In this document: in pieces, positions 51,190 through 60,317 of the stretch
Numbering within the stretch: position 1 is the stretch's first letter
Layout: every line of letters starts with the position of its first letter
Assembly (NCBI RefSeq): GCF_907164915.1
Contig: NC_061867.1
Coordinates: 46,658,242-46,722,241, forward strand
DNA length: 64,000 bases
Direction of reading: 5' to 3'
DNA from: Impatiens glandulifera
Lineage: Eukaryota > Streptophyta > Magnoliopsida > Ericales > Balsaminaceae
The notes under the pieces: generated by a model
Told to the model about the DNA's origin: nothing
The model's input: only the letters and a program-made list of their open reading frames with translations
The model's database searches: none
Made by a program: the position numbers and the translations under genes

Positions 51190-51313
51190 TTCTTGTTATA
51201 TTTAAACCAATTAATATACTTGATATAACTTAGCGGTTTAACATATATTTTTCATAAGTTATAACAATTATTTTCTAACCGGTTTAAAATTAATCTACTT
51301 AATTTTTCTATCA

Positions 51314-51440
51314 ATTTCTCCCCTTTTGATTATTTAGAATAAATATTCAAAACTTGTAATGTGTGTCCGGTTTGAAAATTAACTTACTTAATTTTTCTAT
51401 CAATTTCTCCCTTTTTGATTATTTAGAATAAATATTCAAA
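51314..51440 (-). other. repeated polypurine tracts next to the left LTR
   Basis: On the minus strand AATCAAAAGGGGAGAAAT followed by TGATAGAAAAATTAAG (PPT plus LTR start) occurs at the LTR border and again about 83 bp away (51395-51415). Multiple polypurine tracts are a reported trait of Sireviruses. Confidence 0.6.
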
Positions 51441-51456
51441 ACTTGTAATGTGTGGC

Positions 51457-51880
51457 CGGTTTTTAAAAATCTTATATTTGTTTGGCCGTTTTTTAAAGAG
51501 CTTACACTTGTTTGGCCGGTTTTTGGAAAACTTATATTTGTTTGGCCGGTTTTAAAGAGATTACACTTGTTTGGCCGGTTTTAAAGAGCTTACATTTGTT
51601 TGGCCGGTTTTAAAGAGATTACACTTGTTTGGCCGGTTTTAAAGAGATTACACTTGTTTGGCCGGTTTTAAAGAGATTACACTTGTTTGGCCGGTTTTTA
51701 AAGAGATTACACTTGTTTGGCCGGTTTTAAAGAGATTACACTTGTTTGGCCGGTTTTAAAGAGATTACACTTGTTTGGCCGGTTTTAAAGAGATTACACT
51801 TGTTTGGCCGGTTTTAAAGAGATTACACTTGTTTGGCCGGTTTTAAAGAGATTACACTTGTTTGGCCGGTTTTTGGAAAA
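51457..51880. repeat. 29-30-bp minisatellite, about 14 copies
   Basis: TTTGGCCGGTTTTAAAGAG with ATTACACTTG repeats head to tail without spacers. Early units are variant (CTTATATTTG) and later ones nearly identical. A T-run of about 25 follows (51898-51923). It lies in the non-coding interior of the deleted retrotransposon copy. Confidence 0.95.
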
Positions 51881-51892
51881 ACGGTTTCATTT

Positions 51893-51923
<31 letters not shown>

Positions 51924-52073
51924 GTAAAAACGGTTTGGGTTAAGGAAAACTTCATTTTAACAAATTTTCTTCAAGTTTTGTAATTTAACAATCCTAAAAT
52001 ATTTCTAAGGGAAGAAAACTTAGACTCGAGAAGTGGCTTTGTGAGGATGTTAGCCACTTCATTCTTGTTTCCT

Positions 52074-53117
52074 TCATGTGATGTGTTCGTCAACAGCCGG
52101 CCCGGATGCAATGTTGTCTCTTCCAAGCTTTTGTCTTGATTTACCTACATTCATAGACAATAGAAAATCTGGTCCCCATTTTTCTTTGGGTCCGTGGCTT
52201 ATTAATCCTTTGGGAATCCATACTTTGATTATTTTGATGGATTTTCCGTTGTGTGTATGTATAGTATATCTACCTACTGATGATTTAACTTTAAAGGATG
52301 ATTTTCGGTAAACATCTCTAAACTTTCGGTCAAGTTTTTCTTTTCCATACAAACTGGCTGCCCTTCTCTCAGGTTTCAGCCAGCTTGAAGTTGGTTTTAC
52401 ATAAATTATCGCATCCTTTGAAGTTAAAACATTACAGCTTATAATTTCTTCCTTGAGCTTCTCATTCACAGATGAGATCTCATTTATTGAAACATCAACC
52501 TCTTTAATTTGAGATGAACATTTTGAACTATCAGATTTAATTTTTGAAATAGTTTGATTAAGGGATTTTGACAGTTTTCTATACTTAATGACCATGTCAT
52601 TTAGTGCAGCAATTAGATCATCTCGTGTAAAATCATCAAAAGAGAGATCAAATACCTCAGATTCTTTCTTAGCCGTGAAGTAGGTTTCAACTTTATCATC
52701 ATTGTCGTTGCATGATGAGTCGTCCGAATCGCTATCGGCCCATTTTCCCTTGCTTTCAGCAACCATTAGAACCTTCTGCTCTTTCTGGTTCTCCTTTGTT
52801 TGATCACTACCTTCAAACAGTTGGATCAACTTTTCCCACACTTCTTTTCCCGTTTCGCATTCCATGACTTTCTCGAAAGTGTTGTTATCCAAAGATTTGA
52901 AAATATGTCTCATGCAATGGTTGTCTAGGTTACTTCTTCTCCTATCTTCAGCCGTCCATTCTTCCGTCTCCTTGTTAATCTTTATCGGACCATCCTTTAG
53001 GATGGTGCTCATTTCATCATCCAACGTGATCAGATGTAAATACATCTGAACCTTCCAACTACTAAACGCTTCGCTGTTTAGCATTGGCGGCTTGTCACTG
53101 TGGGTCATGCTTCCCAT
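52074..53117 (-). CDS. internally deleted copia gag (UBN2-type) with pol tail scar
   Basis: The 347-codon frame starts 32 nt after the primer-binding site. Residues 1-110 are a UBN2/DUF4219-type gag (SEAFSSWKVQMYLHLITLDD, GKEVWEKLIQLFEGSDQTKE). The frame then jumps to the downstream acidic region (KGKWADSDSDDS) without the CCHC zinc knuckle. A coiled segment (VIKYRKLSKSLNQTISKIKS) and VWIPKGLISHGPKEKWGP, the gag/protease boundary region, follow. After the stop, another frame reads EVANILTKPLLESKFSSLRN (about 52075-51990), the last residues of copia pol. Nearly all of protease, integrase, RT and RNase H has therefore been deleted. This is a non-autonomous derivative; the frame itself is open and could still be translated. 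Confidence 0.75.
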   Translation of the reverse strand: MGSMTHSDKPPMLNSEAFSSWKVQMYLHLITLDDEMSTILKDGPIKINKETEEWTAEDRRRSNLDNHCMRHIFKSLDNNTFEKVMECETGKEVWEKLIQLFEGSDQTKENQKEQKVLMVAESKGKWADSDSDDSSCNDNDDKVETYFTAKKESEVFDLSFDDFTRDDLIAALNDMVIKYRKLSKSLNQTISKIKSDSSKCSSQIKEVDVSINEISSVNEKLKEEIISCNVLTSKDAIIYVKPTSSWLKPERRAASLYGKEKLDRKFRDVYRKSSFKVKSSVGRYTIHTHNGKSIKIIKVWIPKGLISHGPKEKWGPDFLLSMNVGKSRQKLGRDNIASGPAVDEHIT

Positions 53118-53148
53118 CTTCTTAGGTTGCTTGAGTGCTAAGAACCTC

Positions 53149-53160
53149 GCTCTGATACCA
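53149..53160 (-). other. primer-binding site (initiator tRNA-Met)
   Basis: On the minus strand TGGTATCAGAGC, complementary to the 3' end of plant initiator tRNA-Met, lies two bases after the LTR end (...CCTAACA). It fixes minus-strand orientation and the LTR boundary at 53163. Confidence 0.9.
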
Positions 53161-53162
53161 CT

Positions 53163-54416
53163 TGTTAGGATCGGGGACGCCCTTGGAGGACCGGGGTGTT
53201 TTCCGGTTTCGGTAAAGGTGGCCGCTTACAACACACACACTTTGGTGATAGTCCGGTTAGAGACTATAACCGTTCTCAGCACTGCACAAACTGTCACAGA
53301 CTCTTGAACCGGGTTCAAGGGAGGAAATGTCTGTTTCAGGTTGAAGCAACGTTTGCGACTTTAGATGATGTTTTAGAAGGAGTGGGTTTTATGGATATGA
53401 GTAACCGGTTTTAGGAGTATGATTGGTTTTGAGGTTAAGGTTAAATAAGCAAGAAATGAAAGCAAAGAAAGAACACGAGACACGAAATTTGTTTATGGAT
53501 GTTCGGAGCAAACCCTCCTACGTCACCCCTTCTTCTCAGGTTATGAGAAGGATCTCCACTAACTCTTTAGAGTTACAATTACACTTCCGGTCGAGCCCAA
53601 CTTCGCTACTCGCCGGTTACACCAAACTCACACTTTGATGTAATACAACAACTCAACAAAACAACACACACAAAGCTTCCGGTTTTAAGCACACCGGTTT
53701 TTGAATACAGGACTTTATCTCTCTAGAATTTAATGCTTTATGACTTTCAGAATTTATGATGCTCACAACTACAACTGCCGAACTGCCTTGAATGAAGACG
53801 ATCCGTCTTCCTTTTATAGCTGAAAGTAGCTAACGGCTACTTTCTTCTCTCTCTTGCGGATTGGTCGATCATTATCACGCCTGTTTGCAGAGAGGTTGCT
53901 TGCACGCTTCAACTTCCTCAACACCTGGCATTCATGCAGGTGACTCTGAGCATGTGATGACATACCCGGTTTTCAGATTGAGACACGTGTTGAACATCCG
54001 CTTCCGGTTGTCAGCATCGGATCAACAAAGCATCATTGCTTTCCTCGCATGCTTCTGATCGGATCCGATCTTCTTTTATTCTTTCGAGACACGTTTCTTC
54101 CGTCATGGTACGTCACTCTTGAAATTTGAATCTTCTGACTTTTGATCTGTACTATCCGGTTTCTGTGTCTTGTGCATTATGATCCGGTTGGAGTGTAATC
54201 TTTTGTTCTTCGTTAACCGGTTGCTTTGAAAAGGTAGAACCGGTTCCTCTGATCTTTGACTTGATCACTCGAGGCTGGTTTCTTTGAGGTAGTAACAACC
54301 GGTTTTTGATGCCCAAACCGGTTCATACGGTTTTAGAAGTACCTTCACATGAAGATTAACCTCTGTTTAGTTCGTCTGGCCGGTTCCAAAAATTAATCTA
54401 CTTAATTTTTCTATCA
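53163..54416 (-). mobile_element. middle LTR, shared by two tandem element copies
   Basis: TGTTAGGATC...TTTTTCTATCA, 1254 bp. On its left are a primer-binding site and gag start; on its right are polypurine tracts. It therefore serves as 5' LTR of the deleted copy and 3' LTR of the larger copy. On the minus strand GCTATAAAAGG (53820-53810) is a good TATA box placed for U3/R transcription. Confidence 0.85.
53810..53820 (-). promoter_or_regulatory. LTR TATA box
   Basis: GCTATAAAAGG on the minus strand of the middle LTR; absent from the left LTR, where this segment is deleted. Confidence 0.6.
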
Positions 54417-54720
54417 ATTTCTCCCTTTTTGATTATTTAGAATAAATATTCAAAAATTGTACTGTATGGCCGGTTCCAAAATTAATCTTCTTAATTTTTC
54501 TATCAATTTCTCCCTTTTTGATTATTTAGAATAAATATTCAAAAATTGTACTGTATGGCCGGTTTTAAAGGAATTTGCTTAGTAGCCAGTTTAGAAAAAT
54601 TAATCTACTTAATTTTTCTATCAATTTCTCCCTTTTTGATTATTTAGAATAAATATTCAAAAATTGTACTGTATGGCCGGTTTAAAAACATGAGTTTGAT
54701 TGTTTTTGAAAGAAAAATGT
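54417..54720 (-). other. three repeated polypurine tracts next to the middle LTR
   Basis: The minus-strand words AATCAAAAAGGGAGAAAT plus TGATAGAAAAATTAAG recur at about 54417, 54507 and 54625, each followed by a GGCCATACAGTACAATTTTT-type segment. The unit carries a PPT and a copy of the first bases of the LTR. Confidence 0.7.
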
Positions 54721-54915
54721 TTCAAAAACATGAGTATGATTTTTGAGAGAGATATGTTTCAAAAACATGAGTATGATTTTTGAGAGAGATATGTTTCAAA
54801 AACATGAGTATGATTTTTTGAGAGAGATATGTTAGAACATATTAGAAAGAGCAGAGTAACCAAGTTTCTGAAACAGAATAAAGCATAATTGTTCAAAGTA
54901 AAGAAATAAAGAGGT
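54721..54915. repeat. short tandem repeat and 3' flank of the accessory ORFs
   Basis: TTTCAAAAACATGAGTATGATTTTTGAGAGAGATATG recurs three times in about 110 bp (54719-54830); otherwise AT-rich. Confidence 0.6.
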
Positions 54916-56235
54916 TTAGGGCTTGGATGATCCCCCCTTGTGTTGATCTTTTTCTTGCTCCTTCTCCAACCGTCTTCTTTCTTCTTCTTGCCTTGCTCTG
55001 TGTTCTTTAGCACGTCTTTCGGCATCGATCAGCACACCGGCCCATACACTTGAATGACCGGTGCCCTTATTCTTGAGATCAAAGTTGGCACAAACTGGCT
55101 TTGGTGGTGGAGGCGGTGGAATATTTGGAGGTCTGAAGCTTGGAGTTGCTGTGGATTCTCCGGTTGTCCTTTTCTTCCGTTGATGGAGTTCCTCCGGATC
55201 TTCTTCTTCTTCCTCATCAAGCGGTTGTGCATTTATCACAACTGGTAAGGCTGTTTTCTGTTCTGCCCTCTTCATCACATTCTTAACTGCACTTCGCTTT
55301 TTCTTGTTCCTTGTACTCATGGAGTGGGACGGTTGAACCAGTGAGAGATCCTGGGCGTTGGCCTGCTCTTCCTCGTTGCATTGTTGGGCAAGCGCATAGT
55401 CTTTATCTTCAGTCTCCTTCTGTAACCGTTCCCTTTCGATCTCTTCCTCTTGCAGTTTCTTTGCGGTTTCAGCATCCTTTTCGATTTGCGTCAGAGTTGT
55501 GGTGTCTTGAACCTTGGACATTTCCCCGATTTGAATTGCCATTGCTTGCAGCATGTCAACTAATGGAGCGATTGCGGCTTTGACGGACTCGGCAATCATG
55601 GCTTTTACTGTTGTCTGCATGGTCGTGTCCATCATGGTTTGTAAAGAACTTGACAATTTATCTTCAGCCACTGCAATTCTTTCATCGGTTACGGCTTTGA
55701 ACTTTCCAATGCAAGAGTCAACCGTTTCAGCCATCGCTTGCTTGATTTGATCTATTTCCAGAGCTTTGACCGGTTGAGAGGCTTCTTGTTCCAGGTTTTC
55801 AGAGGTTCCGGATGTCTCACTGCTCATAAAAAATGGCTTACTTTGATATAACTCAGCATTGTTGAATTGACGTTGGCAACTTTTCCACCACTGCATGTCA
55901 AGACGATCAAGATTTCGCACAAGCTGTTCTCGTACCCCAAGGAATCGTTCGGCCATCCTCATTTCGATCGGGTTTAGCGTCTTTCCTTGGGTTCCTTGAA
56001 ACGCATTCTCAACTGCCTGTAACCGAGCATTTTCAAGGATTACCGGAGCTTTGTTAAACGCCGGTTGAATTAGGTTGGTGTTAGCCAAAGTAAGTGCCCT
56101 TTCTTCCAGCTGGATGAGCTTTTCCCATTGTTTGTTTCCACTAAAACCTGGAAGCATGTCGGATAACTTGGTTTCGCATCGGAGCTTCACCCACAAGATG
56201 TATGGCGCTAGCGCATCACTTGCCCCTTTGTTCAT
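54916..56235 (-). CDS. retrotransposon accessory ORF D (coiled-coil, low complexity)
   Basis: 439 codons, in the same frame as ORF C and separated from it only by TAG and four codons (56250-56236). It may be the C-terminal half of one larger product. The N-terminal part (MNKGASDALAPYILWVKLRC, PIEMRMAERFLGVREQLVRN) matches nothing I can name. A helical middle follows (KAMAE/SVKAAIAPLVDMLQ), then a strong charged coiled coil (AETAKKLQEEEIERERLQKE). Next are a basic NLS-like stretch (RNKKKRSAVKNVMKRAEQK), an acidic run, PPNIPPPPPPKP and a Lys/Glu/Arg-rich end. No membrane segment is seen, so it does not look like an envelope protein. It lies between pol and the 3' LTR on the same strand, the place of the extra ORF in Sireviruses. 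Confidence 0.65.
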   Translation of the reverse strand: MNKGASDALAPYILWVKLRCETKLSDMLPGFSGNKQWEKLIQLEERALTLANTNLIQPAFNKAPVILENARLQAVENAFQGTQGKTLNPIEMRMAERFLGVREQLVRNLDRLDMQWWKSCQRQFNNAELYQSKPFFMSSETSGTSENLEQEASQPVKALEIDQIKQAMAETVDSCIGKFKAVTDERIAVAEDKLSSSLQTMMDTTMQTTVKAMIAESVKAAIAPLVDMLQAMAIQIGEMSKVQDTTTLTQIEKDAETAKKLQEEEIERERLQKETEDKDYALAQQCNEEEQANAQDLSLVQPSHSMSTRNKKKRSAVKNVMKRAEQKTALPVVINAQPLDEEEEEDPEELHQRKKRTTGESTATPSFRPPNIPPPPPPKPVCANFDLKNKGTGHSSVWAGVLIDAERRAKEHRARQEEERRRLEKEQEKDQHKGGSSKP

Positions 56236-56247
56236 ATCTTGAATACA

Positions 56248-57777
56248 CTACTCGAAAATCTCATTTTCTTGTTCTATGGTGTAAGGAATATCGTCCCCGT
56301 TTATGGCTTCATGTTGAGGATTGGTTTGCAGCGTGCCTGTTCCGGTTTCCGTTGTTTCTTCAATGAGAATTCCTTTGCCTTTATCTACCTGAGTGGAACC
56401 TTCAGGTGTTGGTGCTGGTTGATTTTCTGTGATCATCTTCCCTCCTGCGGAACCGGGAGGTTCCTGTTCTTCAATATTTCCCTCCTGAGCCGGAGGTGCA
56501 ATTTCTGTTGTGTTGGCCGTCTCATCGACCGGTTGTGCTTCGTTTTGATCAGGTACTTCAACCTGATCATCTGGCTTTCGACGACTTGAAACATCGTCCT
56601 CTTCGGTTTCTCTTGTGATCTCCTGGACCACATTCTGAATTGCTTCTGAGGTATTCAAGCCCACATCGGCCAATACCTCTTCAACTTGCTTACTGGGTGA
56701 CTTGGAGGTTGCAGAGTGAACATTTGCCTCTGCCTCCTCCTTTGAGTTTGACTTGTTCTCCTTGCTCCCCGAAGATTCGGTTTGCCTTGGAGAATTGGAT
56801 GGGATGGGAACTGGAATAACGGTGTTGATTGGGATGGGCTGAAATACATCTGCGGTTCTTTCCGGTGGATTGTCCGAGGAAAGCGTTTTCTCGGAGTCCG
56901 CCGGTTTCTTTGAACTCTTCTTCGCAGCTACCTTCTTCCTCCTCTTCGGTTCTGGTGGTACTTCTGCTTCAACCGCTTTTCTTGACGGTTTCTTCTGTCT
57001 TGTTTCTTCTTCAACTGGAACCGATGAACTGCCTCCCTTAGATGATTTAGTCTTTGAGGATTTTGGTTTGATCGTCTTCTCCGGTTTTTCTATCATTGAC
57101 TCAGAGTCAAGAATGTTGGAGATCGGAAGCGGTATGCCTTCACCTAGTTCCACATTGAGGAACTCAAGAATTTTGACGATTTGCATAGCATAGGCCTGCA
57201 CCCGACCATCTTTCTTTATCACCATTTGACAAAACTCTTCGTATATAACGTATCCCCAGTCCACCTTGTCTCCGCGGACAATGGCCAACAACATTCTGAG
57301 CTTAAATTTTGTGAGGTTATCGAAGTTACCTCCCCTTCCTTGGAGTGATTTGGCGATGACGGTCACTAACCATCTGTATTCCGGTTTTAGCTTGATCTTC
57401 CGGCTGGTGTGAATCACCAGATCCTGACCTGAGAAAGATACAACCAACCGGGCAGCATTTGATTCTGCTTCGGTTAAGTCAATCTTTAGGTCCGAACCTG
57501 TGTTGGGCAGACCAAGGGCTTCCGCAAAGATTTCTTCAGTGATGAGGACGGCCTTCCCGTTGACAGTAGCCGAGATCTTCCTCTTCGACAGCGTCGCCGT
57601 CGCTAAGAACTCCGTCACCGCCGCCGGATGAATGATGAACGGACCAGAAAGGAACTTCTCCAACCCAGATTCTCGTAGAAGTTGAAGAACAGCCTTGTTC
57701 TTGTCGTCAGCGTGCTCTTCAATATCTGCGAAATCTACCTGCAACATCCATTGAAATGGAGCTTTGCCTAGATCCAT
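56248..57777 (-). CDS. retrotransposon accessory ORF C (plant transposon-protein-like domain)
   Basis: 509 codons. Residues 1-230 form a folded-looking domain: VDFADIEEHADDKNKAVLQL, then LLRESGLEKFLSGPFIIHP, GKAVLITEEIFAEALGLPNT, EYRWLVTVIAKSLQGRGGNF, KFKLRMLLAIVRGDKVDWGY. ORFs A and B carry diverged copies of the same domain. I recall such proteins annotated as putative plant transposon proteins in asterid gene sets. The rest is low complexity: Lys/Ser-rich with basic clusters (EPKRRKKVAAKKSSKKP), then acidic and Pro/Glu-rich. A TATA box (57899-57890) and a GGCGCC palindrome lie upstream. The frame is intact; function is unknown. Confidence 0.7.
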   Translation of the reverse strand: MDLGKAPFQWMLQVDFADIEEHADDKNKAVLQLLRESGLEKFLSGPFIIHPAAVTEFLATATLSKRKISATVNGKAVLITEEIFAEALGLPNTGSDLKIDLTEAESNAARLVVSFSGQDLVIHTSRKIKLKPEYRWLVTVIAKSLQGRGGNFDNLTKFKLRMLLAIVRGDKVDWGYVIYEEFCQMVIKKDGRVQAYAMQIVKILEFLNVELGEGIPLPISNILDSESMIEKPEKTIKPKSSKTKSSKGGSSSVPVEEETRQKKPSRKAVEAEVPPEPKRRKKVAAKKSSKKPADSEKTLSSDNPPERTADVFQPIPINTVIPVPIPSNSPRQTESSGSKENKSNSKEEAEANVHSATSKSPSKQVEEVLADVGLNTSEAIQNVVQEITRETEEDDVSSRRKPDDQVEVPDQNEAQPVDETANTTEIAPPAQEGNIEEQEPPGSAGGKMITENQPAPTPEGSTQVDKGKGILIEETTETGTGTLQTNPQHEAINGDDIPYTIEQENEIFE

Positions 57778-57889
57778 GATAGTATTTGAGAGAGGAAAAT
57801 GAAGAGTGATGATGATCGGAGAGAGGAAAGCTTTGAAGTTCTGGAAATTTTAGAGAGAGAAAGCACATGTGTTGAATGGGCTGATTTGA

Positions 57890-57955
57890 GTTTATATAGA
57901 TAGCGGTTCCAAGCGGTTTTGAAGATGAACCGTCAATTTGATGTTTTGGCGCCAA
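57890..57955 (-). promoter_or_regulatory. promoter-like region of ORF C: TATA box and E2F-like palindrome
   Basis: The minus strand has CTATATAAAC at 57899-57890, about 115 nt before the ATG, and the palindrome TTGGCGCCAAAA (57955-57944) about 50 bp further upstream. Beyond it three GGCGGTAAA-type words occur on the plus strand (57988, 58012, 58041). Confidence 0.55.
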
Positions 57956-58292
57956 CTTCCCTCCAAAAAGTTACTGCCGTAACTTTCGGCGGTAAAAGCG
58001 GAAATTCGATGGGCGGTAAATTTTGAGAGGTAAAACTATGGGCGGTTAAGATTTTTCAAATTTTCATCTTTGCTCGAAGTTCCGGTTTCTCTTGAAGTCT
58101 TGTTAACTGGAGATTATTAAGTTAACTTTAAGTTTTTGTATAAGTTTGAAAAACTGGAAAGGGATAATGTGAATGAAAAACCGGAGACTTTTTAAGAGTT
58201 GAAATATTTCATTAATACGGGAAAAGAAATGATTAACATAGGAGCGGTTCTGGTCGTACAACAAAATGACCAGAAACCGGAAAGAAAGAGAA

Positions 58293-59051
58293 TTATTCAG
58301 TAAACCATCCTCCTTCCAACCTCCTTTCATACCACTTCTCCATGGTGTTTTGAGGAGACCGTTCCTGAATTCTTAACACACATTTATAGATCATATCTAT
58401 AGTGATGGTGTTGAAGGATCCAACCGGAACACCTTTTCCAAGGTTGCGACGCTTGGACATGAGAAACCGGGTGATCTGAGGAGCGTAGCTGATCCTTCCT
58501 CTTTTACCGGTCATAAGCTGCTTCAGCTTATTGAAAAGATAGGACGCCCAGTTGATGGCGGTTTCGCGGATGATGGATATCATAATATCGAATGCCTCCC
58601 GGCTGTAGTTCTGATTGGGCATTCAGCCTATGATAGACCTTTGGACCAAATCGTGAAAGACTTGGTAGTGAGGAGCGAGATCTTCTTTCTTCCCAAAGTC
58701 CTTAACAGGAGTGTGTGAAGAAGAGAAGATCTTGAAAAAGGTTTCCTTAGCCGGTAAATACGGCGTCGGAAAATCAGAGAAACCTTCCGTTGGAAGGTGA
58801 AAGAAGGTGGCAAATTCCTCCTCAGAAAACTGGAGGAACTGACCGTCGATGATGGTGCGAATGCTGCCATCATCCAAAACATGACCGTTGTTGTAGAATT
58901 CGCACACCTCCTCCACGAGGATGAGGTCCGAACCCTTGAGAAAGCCTTTCAGGCCAGACTCTATGACATGCTGATAAATGCATTCATAGTCGTCGCTGTG
59001 CTTGATGTCTTCAAAATCAATGATCAGGGTGTTTCTTATCCCGGCAGACAT
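58293..59051 (-). CDS. retrotransposon accessory ORF B, interrupted by one in-frame TGA
   Basis: 142 codons (59051-58623), then TGA, then ATG and 108 more codons in the same frame (58622-58293). The first part shows the ORF C domain pattern: LIIDFEDIKHSDDYECIYQH, VIESGLKGFLKG, FSEEEFATFFHLPTEGFSDF, HYQVFHDLVQRSIIG. The second part continues it (FDIMISIIRETAINWASYLF, NKLKQLMTGKRG, SYAPQITRFLM). The stop falls in the linker between the two halves and is followed directly by ATG. It is either a degraded reading frame, two proteins, or a recoded stop. It lacks the long tail of ORF C. A TATA box lies at 59162-59153. Confidence 0.65.
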
Positions 59052-59152
59052 GATGATGAAGAGAAGAAGATCTTTAAGAGAGTTCTTGAGCTTTCGAGTT
59101 TTTAGAGAGAAGAATGCTTGAAGGCGTGTTTTGAAAAGTGGAAGTTGAGCCC

Positions 59153-59162
59153 CTTTTTATAG
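59153..59162 (-). promoter_or_regulatory. TATA box of ORF B
   Basis: CTATAAAAAG on the minus strand, about 105 nt before the ATG at 59051, preceded by GG as in the ORF A box. Confidence 0.55.
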
Positions 59163-59473
59163 CCTGGAATGAATGAGAGCATTTAATGAGAGGATTTGAA
59201 AATCTAGCCGTTTATGCTTAGTCATTAATGATTTTGTGATTTTCCAAGAGAATAAAGGCAAGTCTTGTCAAATCAAGTCAGGCATGCTTTTTGATAATGA
59301 GAATTTATGTTTCCAAGAGTGATACGATTTATTTTGATACGACGCATTGAATATTTTAGATTTTGACTTGGAAAGGAAAGAAATCTGATTCATTGATTGG
59401 AGTACGAAACCGGTAGTACAGCAAAAGTACCGGTTTTGTAAAGAAAAGATAAAAGAAAAGACGAAAGACAGGT
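59163..59473. other. spacer between accessory units A and B
   Basis: No ORF; AT-rich spacer holding the upstream flank of unit B and the 3' flank of unit A. Confidence 0.45.
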
Positions 59474-60235
59474 TTAGACATTTGATGACTCAGCCGCTTG
59501 AGCATTTGAAGCCTCAGCCGCTTGAATTCTTCTGGCTTTAACCGCTTCCCACCGGTCGATCATCTCTTGTACTCGTTCTTTGGTGAGCACGTGCCTTGGG
59601 TGAAGAGTGACGAAGGCTCCGGAGTGGATGTCCAGACTTGCACAGAAACCGCTCAGCTGAGGGGCGTAGCCGGTTTTGTTGGAGAGAAGCATCTTCTTCA
59701 GGTTACTGAAGATGATCCAGGACCAGTTAACCGGTGTCCCAACCGTTACGGCGATCATCATCTCGAAGACCCTTTGAGTTTAATAGTAACTTTTCTCTCT
59801 GCACAAGACAGATTTTCCCAGAATCTCGCAGAGAATCTGGTACTTGTGAGAAAGTTGACTCTTAGCACCCCAGGGTTTAACCGGGATGTCAGATCCAGAG
59901 AACCGGCGACACATTTCTTCCATTGTCACCGGGGAATAGGTTAGGTCGGTTACCCCTTCATTGGGTAAACCGCAGTATACAACGAAATCCATCTCGCTGA
60001 ATAGGAATTTTTGACCGTAAACCTGTGCAACGAGTATATCTCGATGCACCTCTTTCGCGGTTTCAAACAGTTCTTCGACTACAAGGTAGTCGATGATGAA
60101 CCTGTTTTCAAGAAAACTTCTTAGCCCACTCCTTTCTATGGCTAAGAACATTTCCTTTACTTCATGATCCTCATATTGGTAGATTGATTCAAAATCTGCC
60201 AATAGGATCTTCTTGGATAGGGAGTTGGTATTCAT
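59474..60235 (-). CDS. retrotransposon accessory ORF A, interrupted by one in-frame TAA
   Basis: 151 codons from 60235, TAA at 59782-59780, then the same frame continues for about 101 codons to 59474. The domain pattern matches ORFs B and C: LLADFESIYQYEDHEVKEMF, AIERSGLRSFLENRFIID, FSEMDFVVYCGLPNEGVTDL, KYQILCEILGKSV, then after the stop FEMMIAVTVGTPVNWSWIIF, SNLKKMLLSNKTGYAPQLSG. The C-terminal tail is Ala/Glu/Gln-rich. The stop sits within a few residues of the place of the ORF B stop. A TATA box lies at 60330-60318. Confidence 0.65.
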
Positions 60236-60317
60236 GTTTTTGAGAGAGAGGGGATTTTATCTCAAGAATGATACTTGTGAATAGTGAACTTGTGATGTTT
60301 TGAAAAGGATTAAGGAT

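Larger units (their letters stand above)
50074..51313 (-). mobile_element. left (3') LTR of the Sirevirus-like element
   Basis: Starts TGTTAGGATCGGGG inside the Ca2+-ATPase exon and ends CTTAATTTTTCTATCA. It is nearly identical to the LTR at 53163-54416 for the first 650 bp and again at the end. The middle differs: the segment with the TATA box in the other LTR (53798 on) is missing here. In its place are GAAGATTGCTTCTGGATTTGG duplicates, three 37-bp repeats and a tRNA-Asp-like sequence. The host bases just before it are AGGTG, the expected 5-bp target copy. Confidence 0.85.

Noticed and set aside
51457..51880. Regular 29-30-bp repeats that look like a CRISPR array
   Set aside because: Repeats are contiguous with no spacers, there are no cas genes, and the DNA is plant nuclear. 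It is a minisatellite inside a retrotransposon.
55054..57193. Plus-strand ORFs opposite C and D (several of 64-116 codons)
   Set aside because: Antisense shadows of long open minus-strand frames.
54916..57777. ORFs C and D as a retroviral envelope gene
   Set aside because: No signal peptide, membrane-spanning segment or cleavage-site pattern is visible. The related domain recurs in A and B, so accessory ORF is the safer term.
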